Below, piece after piece: positions 34,131-42,835 of a stretch of DNA of 64,000 nt. The stretch covers positions 1,417,542-1,481,541 of the forward strand of contig NZ_WKJZ01000001.1 of assembly GCF_009763245.1 (NCBI RefSeq). The letters run 5' to 3'. The notes beneath the pieces are model-generated. The model had not been told where the DNA came from, did not search any database, and saw nothing but the letters and a program-made list of their open reading frames with translations. This stretch comes from Pseudomonas xionganensis. GTDB lineage: Bacteria > Pseudomonadota > Gammaproteobacteria > Pseudomonadales > Pseudomonadaceae. A program made the translations under genes and the position numbers. Numbering within the stretch: the stretch's first letter is position 1; every line of letters starts with the position of its first letter.

Positions 34131-34167
34131 TGTTTCGATTTCATTACGATGTATCTAAATCGATACA
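34131..34167. promoter_or_regulatory. Putative enhancer boxes B and C
   Basis: Two boxes are separated by one base. Box B (34131-34148) read on the minus strand differs from box A at only two of 18 positions. Box C (34150-34167, TGTATCTAAATCGATACA) has the same TGTA-N10-TACA ends and the same ATCGATACA right half. They lie 145-180 bp upstream of the sigma-54 promoter, a normal enhancer distance, and suit cooperative binding of a GcsR/TyrR-like activator. Confidence 0.6.
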
Positions 34168-34366
34168 TTCCTTCGGGTGGCTGCGTATTCATACCGGCTA
34201 TGGCGCCTTATCGGCTGTATCCATGGCAGGTCGGTAAAGGCCCGCCACAGGGCGCTATTCACTCTTTCGGATGACAGTGGATTACTGCTTTCGAGCGCTT
34301 ATCCAGTGCCTGGCGGCTGGTTAGCGTGACGGCTCTTTCACATCACCTGCTTTTCAGGAGAGCCGC

Positions 34367-36124
34367 ATGAGAACAACAACAAGACATGCCGTCTTCCAGC
34401 CCCGGACTCTGGCTGTTGCCATCGCCCTGGGTTGCGTTGCACCAGCCCAGGCCGTGAACTTCAGCCTGGGCGAAATCGAGGGGCAGTTCGACTCCTCCCT
34501 GTCCATCGGTGCCAGCTGGTCGGTACGCGGTGCGGACCCGGACCTGGTGGGCACCCGCAACGGCGGCAAGGCTTCTTCCCAGACCAATGATGATGGCCGG
34601 CTGAACTTCAAGCGCGGCGAGACCTTCTCCAAGATCTTCAAGGGTATTCACGATCTGGAACTGAAGTACGGCGACAGCGGGGTGTTTGTCCGCGGTAAGT
34701 ACTGGTACGACTTCGAGACCAAGGATGAAAGCCGTCTGCTCTACGACATCGACGACAGTAACCGCAAGACCGCAGCTCAGGCTGCCGGCGCCGAGATTCT
34801 CGATGCCTTCGTCTATCACAACTACAACCTGGGCAATCTGCCGGGCAGTGTGCGGGTCGGCAAGCAGGTGGTCAGCTGGGGCGAGAGCACCTTTATCGGC
34901 AACTCGATCAACTCGATCAATCCGGTGGATGCGGCCGCCTTCCGTCGCCCGGGGGCGGAGATCAAGGAGGGGCTGATTCCGGTCAACATGTTCTATATCG
35001 CCCAGAGCCTGACCGACAGCCTGTCCATGGAGGCCTTCTACCAGCTGGAGTGGGACCAGACCGTCATCGACAACTGCGGCACCTTCTTCGCCCCCAGCGA
35101 TACCGCCGCCGATGGCTGCGCGGACCGCCTGGTGGTGGCCGGCGCCGATGTGGCCCCGGGCCAGTCGAACAACACCGGTGCACCGGGCAATCCCGTGTAT
35201 ATCCCCCGGGCCGGTGATCGCGATGCCCGCGACAGCGGCCAGTATGGATTGGCGCTGCGCTGGTATGCCGAGCAGCTGAACAACACCGAGTTCGGCCTGT
35301 ACGCGATGAACTATCACAGCCGTTCGCCCAATGGCAGTTTCCAGATCACCCGCGATGGCACGCCCCAGACGGCTCGCTACTTCCTCGAATACCCCGAGGA
35401 TATCCGCCTTTACGGCCTGAGCTTTCAGACCACCCTGGGCGCCACTTCGGTGGCCGGTGAACTCAGCTACCGGCCCAATATGCCCATGGGCATCAACTCC
35501 ACTGACCTGACCTTTGCCTCCCTGGGCTCTGCGGTTTCCCCGGTGTTTACCAGTGGCCATGCCGAGGCCGTGCTGGGTGGGGATATCCCGGGCTATGTGC
35601 GCAAACCCTTTACCCAGGCCCAGGTGACCGCTACTCACTTCTTCGACCGGGTGCTCGGCGCCAGTCGTCTGACCCTGGTGGGGGAGGTGGGTTACAACCA
35701 TATCAGTGGCATCGACAGCGGCGTCGGTGAACTGCGTTTCGGTCGTGACCCGGTCTATGGCATCGGCGAGCTGGCCGCGCCGGCCGGCACCTGCGAGTTG
35801 GGGTTGAATATTCCCAACCCTGATCAGTGCAACGACAAGGGCTTCTTTACCAGCAGCTCCTGGGGCTATCGCCTGCGCGCCATCGCCGACTACAGCAACG
35901 TGTTCGCCGGGGTCAACCTGTCGCCGAGCATCGCCTGGTCCCATGACGTCGACGGTTACGGGCCGAACTTCAACGAGGGCAGCAAGGCCATCAGCCTGGC
36001 CCTGAACGCCGACTACCAGAACACCTATACCGCCAGCCTGGCCTACACCGACTTCTTCGGCGGCGATTACAACACCCAGATCGACCGCGATTTTGTCGCG
36101 CTCAGCTTCGGCGTGAACTTCTGA
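34367..36124 (+). CDS. DUF1302 family protein (putative outer-membrane protein)
   Basis: A 585-residue exported protein. The signal peptide ends near residue 28 (LGCVAPAQA). The rest alternates short polar and aromatic strands and ends in LSFGVNF with a C-terminal Phe, as expected of an outer-membrane beta-barrel. DUF1302 and DUF1329 proteins are usually encoded together in pseudomonads, often with genes for export or use of hydrophobic compounds, but the function is unproven. Start at 34367 has AGGAG upstream. It is divergent from the gcv operon. Confidence 0.9.
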   Translation: MRTTTRHAVFQPRTLAVAIALGCVAPAQAVNFSLGEIEGQFDSSLSIGASWSVRGADPDLVGTRNGGKASSQTNDDGRLNFKRGETFSKIFKGIHDLELKYGDSGVFVRGKYWYDFETKDESRLLYDIDDSNRKTAAQAAGAEILDAFVYHNYNLGNLPGSVRVGKQVVSWGESTFIGNSINSINPVDAAAFRRPGAEIKEGLIPVNMFYIAQSLTDSLSMEAFYQLEWDQTVIDNCGTFFAPSDTAADGCADRLVVAGADVAPGQSNNTGAPGNPVYIPRAGDRDARDSGQYGLALRWYAEQLNNTEFGLYAMNYHSRSPNGSFQITRDGTPQTARYFLEYPEDIRLYGLSFQTTLGATSVAGELSYRPNMPMGINSTDLTFASLGSAVSPVFTSGHAEAVLGGDIPGYVRKPFTQAQVTATHFFDRVLGASRLTLVGEVGYNHISGIDSGVGELRFGRDPVYGIGELAAPAGTCELGLNIPNPDQCNDKGFFTSSSWGYRLRAIADYSNVFAGVNLSPSIAWSHDVDGYGPNFNEGSKAISLALNADYQNTYTASLAYTDFFGGDYNTQIDRDFVALSFGVNF

Positions 36125-36152
36125 TCAACTCTGCGCAAAGGATCCGTAACCA

Positions 36153-37523
36153 ATGAAAAGCACAAGAATCCTGCAAACCGCGGCACTGGGCCTGAGCCTG
36201 CTGGCCTGCAGTGTCATGGCGGCAGTTTCCGAGCAAGAGGCGGCGCAACTGGGCACCACGCTGACGCCCCTGGGGGCGGAAATGGCCGGCAATGCCGATG
36301 GCAGTATCCCGGCCTGGGGCGGCGGTTTGCCCCGCGATGCCGGGGCGGTGGATGGCAAGGGCTTCCTCGCCGATCCCTTCGCGGCTGAGCAGCCGTTGTT
36401 TACCATCACCGCGAGCAACGCCGCGCAGTACCAGGACAAGCTGTCTCCCGGCCAGCTGGCCATGCTCAAGCGCTACCCGGACAGCTACAAGATCCCGGTC
36501 TACCCCAGCCATCGCACCACGGCGGTGCCGGAGGCCATCTATGCCGCGGCCAGGCGCAGCGCGCTGAACACCAGCGCCATTGACGGAGGCAACGGCCTGC
36601 AAAACTTCAGCGACAGCCGTTACTACGCCTTCCCCATTCCCAAGAATGGCGTCGAGGTGGTGTGGAACCATATCACCCGCTACCGCGGCGGCAACGTCAA
36701 GCGCCTGATCACCCAGGCCACGCCGCAGACCAATGGCAACTACAGCCTGGTCAAATTCGAGGACGAGGTGGCGTTCCCGGCCGATATGCCCGATGTGGAT
36801 GCGGCCAAGGCGGCCAATGTGCTGCTCTACTTCAAGCAGCGGGTGACCGCGCCGGCGCGTCTGGCCGGTAACGTGCTGCTGGTGCACGAGACCATCGACC
36901 AGGTCAAGGAGCCGCGCCTGGCCTGGATCTACAACGCCGGTCAGCGCCGTGTGCGCCGTGCCCCCCAGGTGGCCTACGACGGGCCGGGCACCGCTGCCGA
37001 TGGCATGCGCACCGCCGACAACTTCGATCTGTTCTCCGGCGCCCCGGATCGCTACGACTGGAAGCTGGTGGGCAAGAAGGAGATGTATATCCCCTACAAC
37101 AGCTTCAAGCTGGATTCGCCCAGTCTGACGTACGACGAGGTGATCAAGGCCGGGCATATCAACCAGGACCTGACCCGCTACGAGCTGCACCGGGTATGGG
37201 AAGTGGAGGCGACCCTGAAATCCGGCGAGCGGCATATCTATGCCAAGCGCCATATGTACTTCGATGAGGACAGCTGGCAGCTGGCCCTGGTCGACCACTA
37301 CGACGGCCGTGGCCAGTTGTGGCGGGTGGGCGAGGGGCATGCCCAGCAGTACTACAACCATCAGGTACCGGGTTACACCCTGGAAGCCCTTTACGACGTG
37401 ATTGCCGGTCGCTACCTGGCCCTGGGCATGAAAAACGAGGAAAAGTCCGCCTACAGCTTCGGCTTCAAGGCCAGCGGCGCCGACTACACTCCGGCGGCCC
37501 TGCGCAGCTCAGGGGTGCGCTAA
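36153..37523 (+). CDS. DUF1329 family outer-membrane-associated protein
   Basis: A 456-residue exported protein with an N-terminal signal peptide (about residues 1-24) and the DUF1329 body, which resembles LolA/LolB-like lipoprotein carriers in fold as I recall. Typical stretches are GSIPAWGGGLPRDAG near residue 50 and NNFDLFSGAPDRYDWKLVGKKE-like sequence near 290. It lies 28 bp after the DUF1302 gene, forming a two-gene operon ended by a strong terminator. The pair probably moves a hydrophobic molecule across the envelope. Confidence 0.9.
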   Translation: MKSTRILQTAALGLSLLACSVMAAVSEQEAAQLGTTLTPLGAEMAGNADGSIPAWGGGLPRDAGAVDGKGFLADPFAAEQPLFTITASNAAQYQDKLSPGQLAMLKRYPDSYKIPVYPSHRTTAVPEAIYAAARRSALNTSAIDGGNGLQNFSDSRYYAFPIPKNGVEVVWNHITRYRGGNVKRLITQATPQTNGNYSLVKFEDEVAFPADMPDVDAAKAANVLLYFKQRVTAPARLAGNVLLVHETIDQVKEPRLAWIYNAGQRRVRRAPQVAYDGPGTAADGMRTADNFDLFSGAPDRYDWKLVGKKEMYIPYNSFKLDSPSLTYDEVIKAGHINQDLTRYELHRVWEVEATLKSGERHIYAKRHMYFDEDSWQLALVDHYDGRGQLWRVGEGHAQQYYNHQVPGYTLEALYDVIAGRYLALGMKNEEKSAYSFGFKASGADYTPAALRSSGVR

Positions 37524-37557
37524 CGCCCGCCACTGCATCGTCACGACTCCGTATTGA

Positions 37558-37582
37558 GCGGCCTTCGGGCCGCTTTTTTTTA
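37558..37582 (+). terminator. Rho-independent terminator after DUF1329
   Basis: The hairpin GCGGCC-TTCG-GGCCGC with an ultra-stable tetraloop is followed by eight Ts. It ends the DUF1302-DUF1329 operon and faces the convergent mksB gene. Confidence 0.93.
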
Positions 37583-37612
37583 CCTGCGGTGCAGGGCGGC
37601 TCGGGGTGGGGC

Positions 37613-40441
37613 TCAGGTCAGTTCGACCGCTTCCTCGGTGTCGACTCTGGCCTTGGCACTTTCCCGTGGGCGGATATATTTCCAGTCCGCTTCGTCGATA
37701 TAGATGCCGCCCGGGCCGCTGCCGCCTTCCAGGTCGATGGCCACATGGGCCGAGACTTGCGGTTTGACCGAGGCCAGGATCGGCACAAAGCCCAGTTGCA
37801 GGCTGGTTTCGATCAGGGCCTGCTGGTTCTTCTCGTCGATATCCGCGGCCTCGTCCAGGTAGTAGGGCAGGCGCACCTTGCCGGCCTGCTCGCGGTCCAT
37901 CAGGTGCAGCAGCAGGTACATATTGGTCAGGGCCTTGATGGTCATGGTGGTGCCGTTCGACGCCGCGCCATCGATATCGGTATGGATCACCGGGGTGCCG
38001 TGCACCTTGGTGATTTCGAAGGCCAGCTCGAACAGGTCCTTGAGCCCCAGCTGGTTGCCGTTGGCCGCCACCAGGCGCGACAGGTAGTCCTTGGCTTCCT
38101 CGTTTTTGGCGTCCTGTTCGCTGCTCTGCTGCAGGTCGAACACCGACAGGGTTTCGCCTTCCTCGTACTGGCCGGCGCTGTGGATGATCTGGTCGATATG
38201 GCGCAGGGCCTCCTTGTTCGGCGCCAGAACGATACGGAAGCTCTCCAGGTTGGACACCTGGCGCTTGTTGATCTCGCGGTTGAACAGCGCCAGCTGGTGT
38301 TCCAGGTTGTCGTAGTCGCTGCGGATATTGCGCAGGGTGCGGGCGATATCGGTGACCGCCGCACGTCTGGCCTTCGCTAGAGTAAGGGCTTCGTCCTGGC
38401 GATGGGCGTAGGCGTTGACCAAGAGCTGCAGGCGGCGCTCCACATCGTCTTCGCTGTCGAACTTGGCCACGCCTTTCAGGCGCACCTGGGCATACAGCGC
38501 CTCGATCTGCCCGTCGACACGCTGCAGGCCCTGCCAGGCGTCCTGGTAGTCGTTAAGCAGCGGCAGCAGGTTGTCCAGGCTGTCGTCAACAGGATCGGTA
38601 AAGGGCGTGCCGAACGGCAGGTCGGCCGGCAGCAGCTGGCGGCGGCGCAGGGCGTCTTCCAGGGTGCGCTCCTTGGCCTCCAGATCGGCCAGTTGGCGGC
38701 CCACCAGTTGCAGCTTGGCGGAGAGCTGCTGCACACGCTCGGTAAAGGCGTCGCTGGCGCGCTTGAGTTCGTCCTGGGCGGCTTCCAGCTGGACCAGCTG
38801 CTCCAGTTTGTGCGGCTCTTCAACCGCCAGGGTCTGGCTTTTGCGGAAGTCTTCCAGCGCCTTTTGCGCATCCAGCACGGCCTGGTACAGCGCCTCGGCC
38901 TGGGCCTTGCTGGCGGCGCGGTCATTGGCCACCGCCTGCTGGGTCTTGAGCTGCTTGAGTTCGCGCTCCAGGCGATCCTTCTGGTCGCGCAGGGCGGCGC
39001 GGTCGGCCAGGGCCTGCAGGACCGGCGGTTCGATATGGGTCAGGTCGATGGACAGGCCCGGCACGCTAAAGGTGTCGCCCTTGAAGCGATCCAGCACCGC
39101 CTCCACGGCCTTGACCCAATCCTCGCCCTCGGCCTGGATGCCTTTCTCGCCCAGCGGCAGACTGAACAGCTGGCCATTGAACAGGCGCATCAGGCGGTCC
39201 ACATCCTGCTGGCTAAATTCCTCGCGCAGGCGCGAGTAGCTGTTGTTGTCGGCGTGATCGAGCTGCTGCTTCACCGATTTCAGGCGTTTTTCCAGATCGC
39301 GCAGGCGCTCGTCCAGATCCTCGGCGGAGAACTGGCGCGACTGCGCCAGGGCACCGGCCAGCTCGTCGTGGGCGTCCTTGGCCGCCAGCAGCTGCTCTTC
39401 CAGCACCTTGGCGTCGTCCACCAGGGCGAAGCGGTTCTTCAATACCGCCAGCTCACCCAGCCAGCGCTGGATCTCGCTGATCTCGCGCTCCAGGCGCATC
39501 AGTTCCTGGGTGCCGCCACGCTGTTCCTGCTGCAGACCGTCCTGCTCGCCGCGGTAGTGCTCGGCCTGGATCACCAGTTCCTCGCGGCGCGCGCCGGCGT
39601 AGTCGTGCCAGGTGCCGAGCAGCGAGTCGAGCAGCGGCGAGAGGCGATGCAGCTTGCCGCGCAGCAGCTCGCGCTGGGCCACGCCGCCGGCCAGGGCCTC
39701 GATGAGCGGGCCAGCGGCGACCAGGGCCTGGTAGTCCTGCTCCATACGCCGCACATCGCGGAACGCCTCTTCGGTGGCGGCGATATAGTCGACGCTGCCC
39801 GAGCGCAGGCTGTGCTCGAAGGCATCGAGAAACAGCTGCTTCAATTTCGCAGCGGTGATCTCGCGCATATGCAGCAGGTTGATAAACAGGGCGCGGAAGG
39901 TCTTCAGGCTCTGCTCGCTGGTGGAGCGCAGGGGGATCAGGGTTAGGTCCAGGGGGATCGAGGTGTGCCCGCCCACCAGCAGGCGGCGCAGCTCCTCGGG
40001 CTTGAGTTCATAGGCCTTGATCCCGGCACGCTCCAGATTATTGAACAGTTCGCGTTGGCGCAGGCAGGTGCCGTTCTGTTGGTAATGCTCCAGATCCAGT
40101 TCGCCGGCATAGGCGAAGAACTGGTGACCGAAGCCGCCGCCCGGGCCGCGCCCGGCCACGCCGATCACATGGGGGCCGTGGGGCAGGGCGACTTCGACGA
40201 GGATATAGCTGGTGTCAGAGGCGAAGTAGAACTTGCGCGACTGCTCCAGGCTGTACTTGCCGAAGCTCATGTCCGACATGCGCGCCAGGATCGGGAACTG
40301 CAGGGCGTTGATCGAGGCGGATTTGCCCAGGTTGTTGGCGCCATAGACCGACAGCGGGTTTTCCAGGGGGAAGATCCCCAGGCTGTAACCGGCGGTGTTC
40401 AACAGGGCGAAGCGGCGGATGCCGTAGCGTTCCTGGCTCAT
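37613..40441 (-). CDS. mksB: Condensin MksB, SMC-like ATPase
   Basis: A 942-residue SMC-like ATPase, the core of the MksBEF chromosome-organising condensin. It has an N-terminal ATPase half with Walker A GANNLGKS at 34-41, long coiled-coil arms (about 280-400 and 480-620) and a C-terminal half with Walker B YYLDEAADID near 860-869. The size is smaller than MukB, as expected of Mks. The start overlaps mksE by 4 bp (ATGC/TGA region), so translation is coupled. The expression order is mksF, mksE, mksB. Confidence 0.93.
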   Translation of the reverse strand: MSQERYGIRRFALLNTAGYSLGIFPLENPLSVYGANNLGKSASINALQFPILARMSDMSFGKYSLEQSRKFYFASDTSYILVEVALPHGPHVIGVAGRGPGGGFGHQFFAYAGELDLEHYQQNGTCLRQRELFNNLERAGIKAYELKPEELRRLLVGGHTSIPLDLTLIPLRSTSEQSLKTFRALFINLLHMREITAAKLKQLFLDAFEHSLRSGSVDYIAATEEAFRDVRRMEQDYQALVAAGPLIEALAGGVAQRELLRGKLHRLSPLLDSLLGTWHDYAGARREELVIQAEHYRGEQDGLQQEQRGGTQELMRLEREISEIQRWLGELAVLKNRFALVDDAKVLEEQLLAAKDAHDELAGALAQSRQFSAEDLDERLRDLEKRLKSVKQQLDHADNNSYSRLREEFSQQDVDRLMRLFNGQLFSLPLGEKGIQAEGEDWVKAVEAVLDRFKGDTFSVPGLSIDLTHIEPPVLQALADRAALRDQKDRLERELKQLKTQQAVANDRAASKAQAEALYQAVLDAQKALEDFRKSQTLAVEEPHKLEQLVQLEAAQDELKRASDAFTERVQQLSAKLQLVGRQLADLEAKERTLEDALRRRQLLPADLPFGTPFTDPVDDSLDNLLPLLNDYQDAWQGLQRVDGQIEALYAQVRLKGVAKFDSEDDVERRLQLLVNAYAHRQDEALTLAKARRAAVTDIARTLRNIRSDYDNLEHQLALFNREINKRQVSNLESFRIVLAPNKEALRHIDQIIHSAGQYEEGETLSVFDLQQSSEQDAKNEEAKDYLSRLVAANGNQLGLKDLFELAFEITKVHGTPVIHTDIDGAASNGTTMTIKALTNMYLLLHLMDREQAGKVRLPYYLDEAADIDEKNQQALIETSLQLGFVPILASVKPQVSAHVAIDLEGGSGPGGIYIDEADWKYIRPRESAKARVDTEEAVELT

Positions 40442-41133
40442 GCATCTATCTCCTGGGCTTCACGTTCTTCGGCCATGGCGCGGGCCAGGGCGACTTCTTC
40501 GTCTTCAAGGTCGTCGTCGGCTGCTTCCAGGCTGACGATCGGCTCTTCCTCGGGCTCCTCGCTGACCAGTTCCGGCAGGGGCAGGGCACTGTGCAGGGTG
40601 GCGGCCAGGTCGCGGTCCTGCTGCACCGACAGGCACACATCGAGGAAGCGGTGCATGGGCGCGAGGAAGCGGTAGATGCCGTTGTCTTCACTGGCAAAGC
40701 CCAGCTGAGTCAGGCGGCGCATGACCTTTTCTTCCAGCTCCTCAATGGTGGTGACTTCGGCCTGGAGGAACAGATCGCGGTATTTTTCCAGCAGCGCCGG
40801 CAGCTCGTCACGGCCCAGGCTGCCGCCGTCCAGCACCGCCAGCGGATCGCGGCCCTGGTCGGCCAGATGTTCAACGAGGATAAAGGTAAACAGTGCCAGG
40901 CGCTGGGCGGTCTTGTTGACCTGGGCACCCATCTGCTCGGGGACAAAGTAGTAGAAGCCGCGGCTGTCGCACACCAGCTCGAACCCCTGGGCCTTGAACA
41001 GCGCGCGGTAGGCGTCCTGCTGGCTGGACAGCTGGGTGTACAGCTCCGGGTTGCTGCGGCTGATATGGTAGCCCTTGAACAGCTCGCGGAAGATCGGCGC
41101 CAGCTGGGTCAGTTCCTTTAGGTCGATATTCAT
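40438..41133 (-). CDS. mksE: Condensin accessory protein MksE
   Basis: A 231-residue small, acidic accessory subunit that binds the MksF kleisin. It has a winged-helix-like body (residues 1-180) and a very acidic C-terminal tail (EEPEEEPIVSLEAADDD). Start at 41133: upstream sequence in the same frame is part of a palindromic repeat and is not coding. It is separated from mksF by 190 bp of repeats, unlike its 4-bp overlap with mksB. Confidence 0.88.
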   Translation of the reverse strand: MNIDLKELTQLAPIFRELFKGYHISRSNPELYTQLSSQQDAYRALFKAQGFELVCDSRGFYYFVPEQMGAQVNKTAQRLALFTFILVEHLADQGRDPLAVLDGGSLGRDELPALLEKYRDLFLQAEVTTIEELEEKVMRRLTQLGFASEDNGIYRFLAPMHRFLDVCLSVQQDRDLAATLHSALPLPELVSEEPEEEPIVSLEAADDDLEDEEVALARAMAEEREAQEIDA

Positions 41134-41153
41134 AGGTGATGCTCGCAGGCAGT

Positions 41154-41313
41154 CGTAGGGTGGAAAACCGAATAGCGCTTTCCACCGTGAAGAGGGTTGG
41201 TGGCGGACAAGCTGCGCGTTGTCCGCCCTACGCAATGCTGGAGTAGGGTGGACGACGCTTCATCCGTCCACCGCTCGGCAATCGCCAATGCGGACAAACA
41301 GGGCGTTGTCCGC
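41154..41313. repeat. Two tandem GTAGGGTGGA palindromic repeats
   Basis: Two successive units (41154-41231 and 41243-41313). Each starts GTAGGGTGGA and contains internal inverted segments such as GGCGGACAA ... TTGTCCGCC. They occupy the mksF-mksE gap and look like insertions into a once-compact operon. Confidence 0.75.
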
Positions 41314-41325
41314 TCTTCGCCGCGC

Positions 41326-42567
41326 TTAAGCATTGGGGCGACCCACCAGGGCAAAGGAGCTGAGGCTGACCTGATGCTCGCGGGTCAGGTAGTCGCGGCG
41401 CTCCAGGCGTTCGCGCTGGAAGCGGGCATCGCGCGACAGGCGCGAGAACCAGTAGAGCAGCTCGTCGGTGGCGCCTTCCGGCTCCTGTTCCAGCAGCCAG
41501 GTCATCAGGTCCGGCAGGGGCAGGGCCTGTTCGCAGCGCTCGATCATCTCGCGGGCGGTGCGCGGCGCCTTGGGCGCCGGGCCGCGGCGGCTGGCGCTGG
41601 CCTTGGGGAACTGCGCCGGCTTGGGCTGGAAGCGCGCCAGGGCGTAGACATAGGCCTCGACCTGGCTGGCGCTGCCGAGAAAGGTGCTCTGCGGTCGGCT
41701 GAACAGCGGCATGCTGGCCTGCGGCAGGGCGTCCAGGCCCTTCTTGCGGATCACCGACAGGGCCAGGGCCGCGCCACGGGTCACGGCGTTGTGCCGGCGC
41801 GCTTCCTCGCGCAGTGGCAGCAGCAGCTCACGGGCGCGGCGCAGGGTCAGCTGGGCGGTGGTCTGCATTTCCAGGATGCGCGCATGGGTGCGCAGCAGCA
41901 GGTCGTCGTCAACCAGCTGACCGAGGCGCTGCTGCTCGCCGAGCAGGCGCAGCAGCACATGTTCGACGCGGTACACGCCCTGCTCGAAGGCGCCGTCGGC
42001 GGCCACCAGCTGGATCATTGGCTCGACATACTCGTCCCAGGTGGCCAGCACCTCGGCGTAGCGTTGGCGCAGAGGGATCTGCCGATCGCTGGTCTTGGCC
42101 CGCTCGGCCACGGCCACCAGGGCCTGCTCGTCGTTGGCCAGCTTCTTCAAAACATCGCGCACGCGCATATCCAGCAGGCGCAGCTGGCGCGCCAGATCAC
42201 TGGCGTCGCGCACCTCGAAGGCGTCCTGGATATAGCCGGCCAGGCGCTCCAGGTGGCGCAGGTAGGCCTCGATCTCCAGGCACAGGCCCAGGCGGTGTTC
42301 GCGGCGCAGGTAGGCGAGAAAGTCATGGATCTGAGCATTCAGTTCGAAGCGGTTGGGGCTCTTGGCCACCGGCACCAGGATATCCAGGCGAATCCACTGG
42401 TCGAGCAGGGCGGTCACGTCGGTGGGCGTGCCTTCCGGCAGCTGGGCGGCCAGCTGGTTGCGCAGCTCCACCAGGCTCAGGGTGCCGGCGTCGAAGCGCT
42501 CGCACAACGGCTCCAGCAAGGTCCAGTGTTCGGCAAGGGCGCGCAATACGCGCTTGGGGTCGATCAT
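41326..42567 (-). CDS. mksF: Condensin kleisin MksF
   Basis: A 413-residue kleisin-like subunit linking the MksB heads. It is mostly helical, with an N-terminal winged-helix region (residues 1-100), a long helical middle (RVRDVLKKLANDEQALVAVAERA) and a C-terminal winged helix. Basic, Pro-rich linker at about 325-345 (KPAQFPKASASRRGPAPKAPR). First gene of the mks unit. No MksG/JetD-type toprim nuclease gene lies on either side, so this is the housekeeping condensin rather than a plasmid-defence version. Confidence 0.88.
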   Translation of the reverse strand: MIDPKRVLRALAEHWTLLEPLCERFDAGTLSLVELRNQLAAQLPEGTPTDVTALLDQWIRLDILVPVAKSPNRFELNAQIHDFLAYLRREHRLGLCLEIEAYLRHLERLAGYIQDAFEVRDASDLARQLRLLDMRVRDVLKKLANDEQALVAVAERAKTSDRQIPLRQRYAEVLATWDEYVEPMIQLVAADGAFEQGVYRVEHVLLRLLGEQQRLGQLVDDDLLLRTHARILEMQTTAQLTLRRARELLLPLREEARRHNAVTRGAALALSVIRKKGLDALPQASMPLFSRPQSTFLGSASQVEAYVYALARFQPKPAQFPKASASRRGPAPKAPRTAREMIERCEQALPLPDLMTWLLEQEPEGATDELLYWFSRLSRDARFQRERLERRDYLTREHQVSLSSFALVGRPNA

Positions 42568-42835
42568 CGGGGCAGGCGCTCCGCGGCTTTCGCAAAAAGG
42601 GGCGATTGTACTGCATGCAGGGGGCAAGGCTTGAGTGCCGGTTATCGTTCCATGGCAGGTAACGCCCGGTGTGACTATGGGTAACAGTGGGGCCGGGGCT
42701 GACACTTTTCTGGCGTCGTTTTACCCGGATTTTCTCGACTATGGGTTGGCACGCTGGGGCAGCAGGCTTTTTATAGTGCTATCCAAGGCCGTCCGCCTTT
42801 GGCTGGCGGCGCCTATAACAATAAAGGATCACGCC
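42568..42835. other. Promoter region between mksF and the secreted-protein cluster
   Basis: A 268-bp gap between divergent genes. It contains TTGGCA (42746) and TATAGT (42772) with a 20-bp spacer, a possible but imperfect sigma-70 promoter for the rightward cluster. AAGGA at 42824 is the Shine-Dalgarno of the first secreted protein. Confidence 0.4.

Larger units (their letters stand above)
33883..34366. other. 484-bp divergent regulatory region gcvH / DUF1302 gene
   Basis: The longest gene-free stretch in the window. It holds the sigma-54 promoter for gcvH, an AT-rich core (about 33985-34050), three related 18-bp boxes, and near 34311-34325 a weaker GG-N10-GC sequence (TGGCGGCTGGTTAGC) on the plus strand that might be a second sigma-54 promoter for the DUF1302 gene. 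No convincing small gene was found. Confidence 0.6.

Noticed and set aside
41154..41313. CRISPR-like array in the mksF-mksE gap.
   Set aside because: There are only two units, they are palindromic along most of their length, and there are no regular spacers or cas genes.
37613..42567. Wadjet-type plasmid defence system.
   Set aside because: The SMC, kleisin and accessory genes are present but no JetD/MksG nuclease lies on either side, and the proteins resemble chromosomal MksBEF.
42747..42763. Sigma-54-like TGGCACGCTGGGGCA before the secreted-protein cluster.
   Set aside because: The -24 half is perfect but the -12 GC is one base too close; sigma-54 tolerates almost no spacing change.
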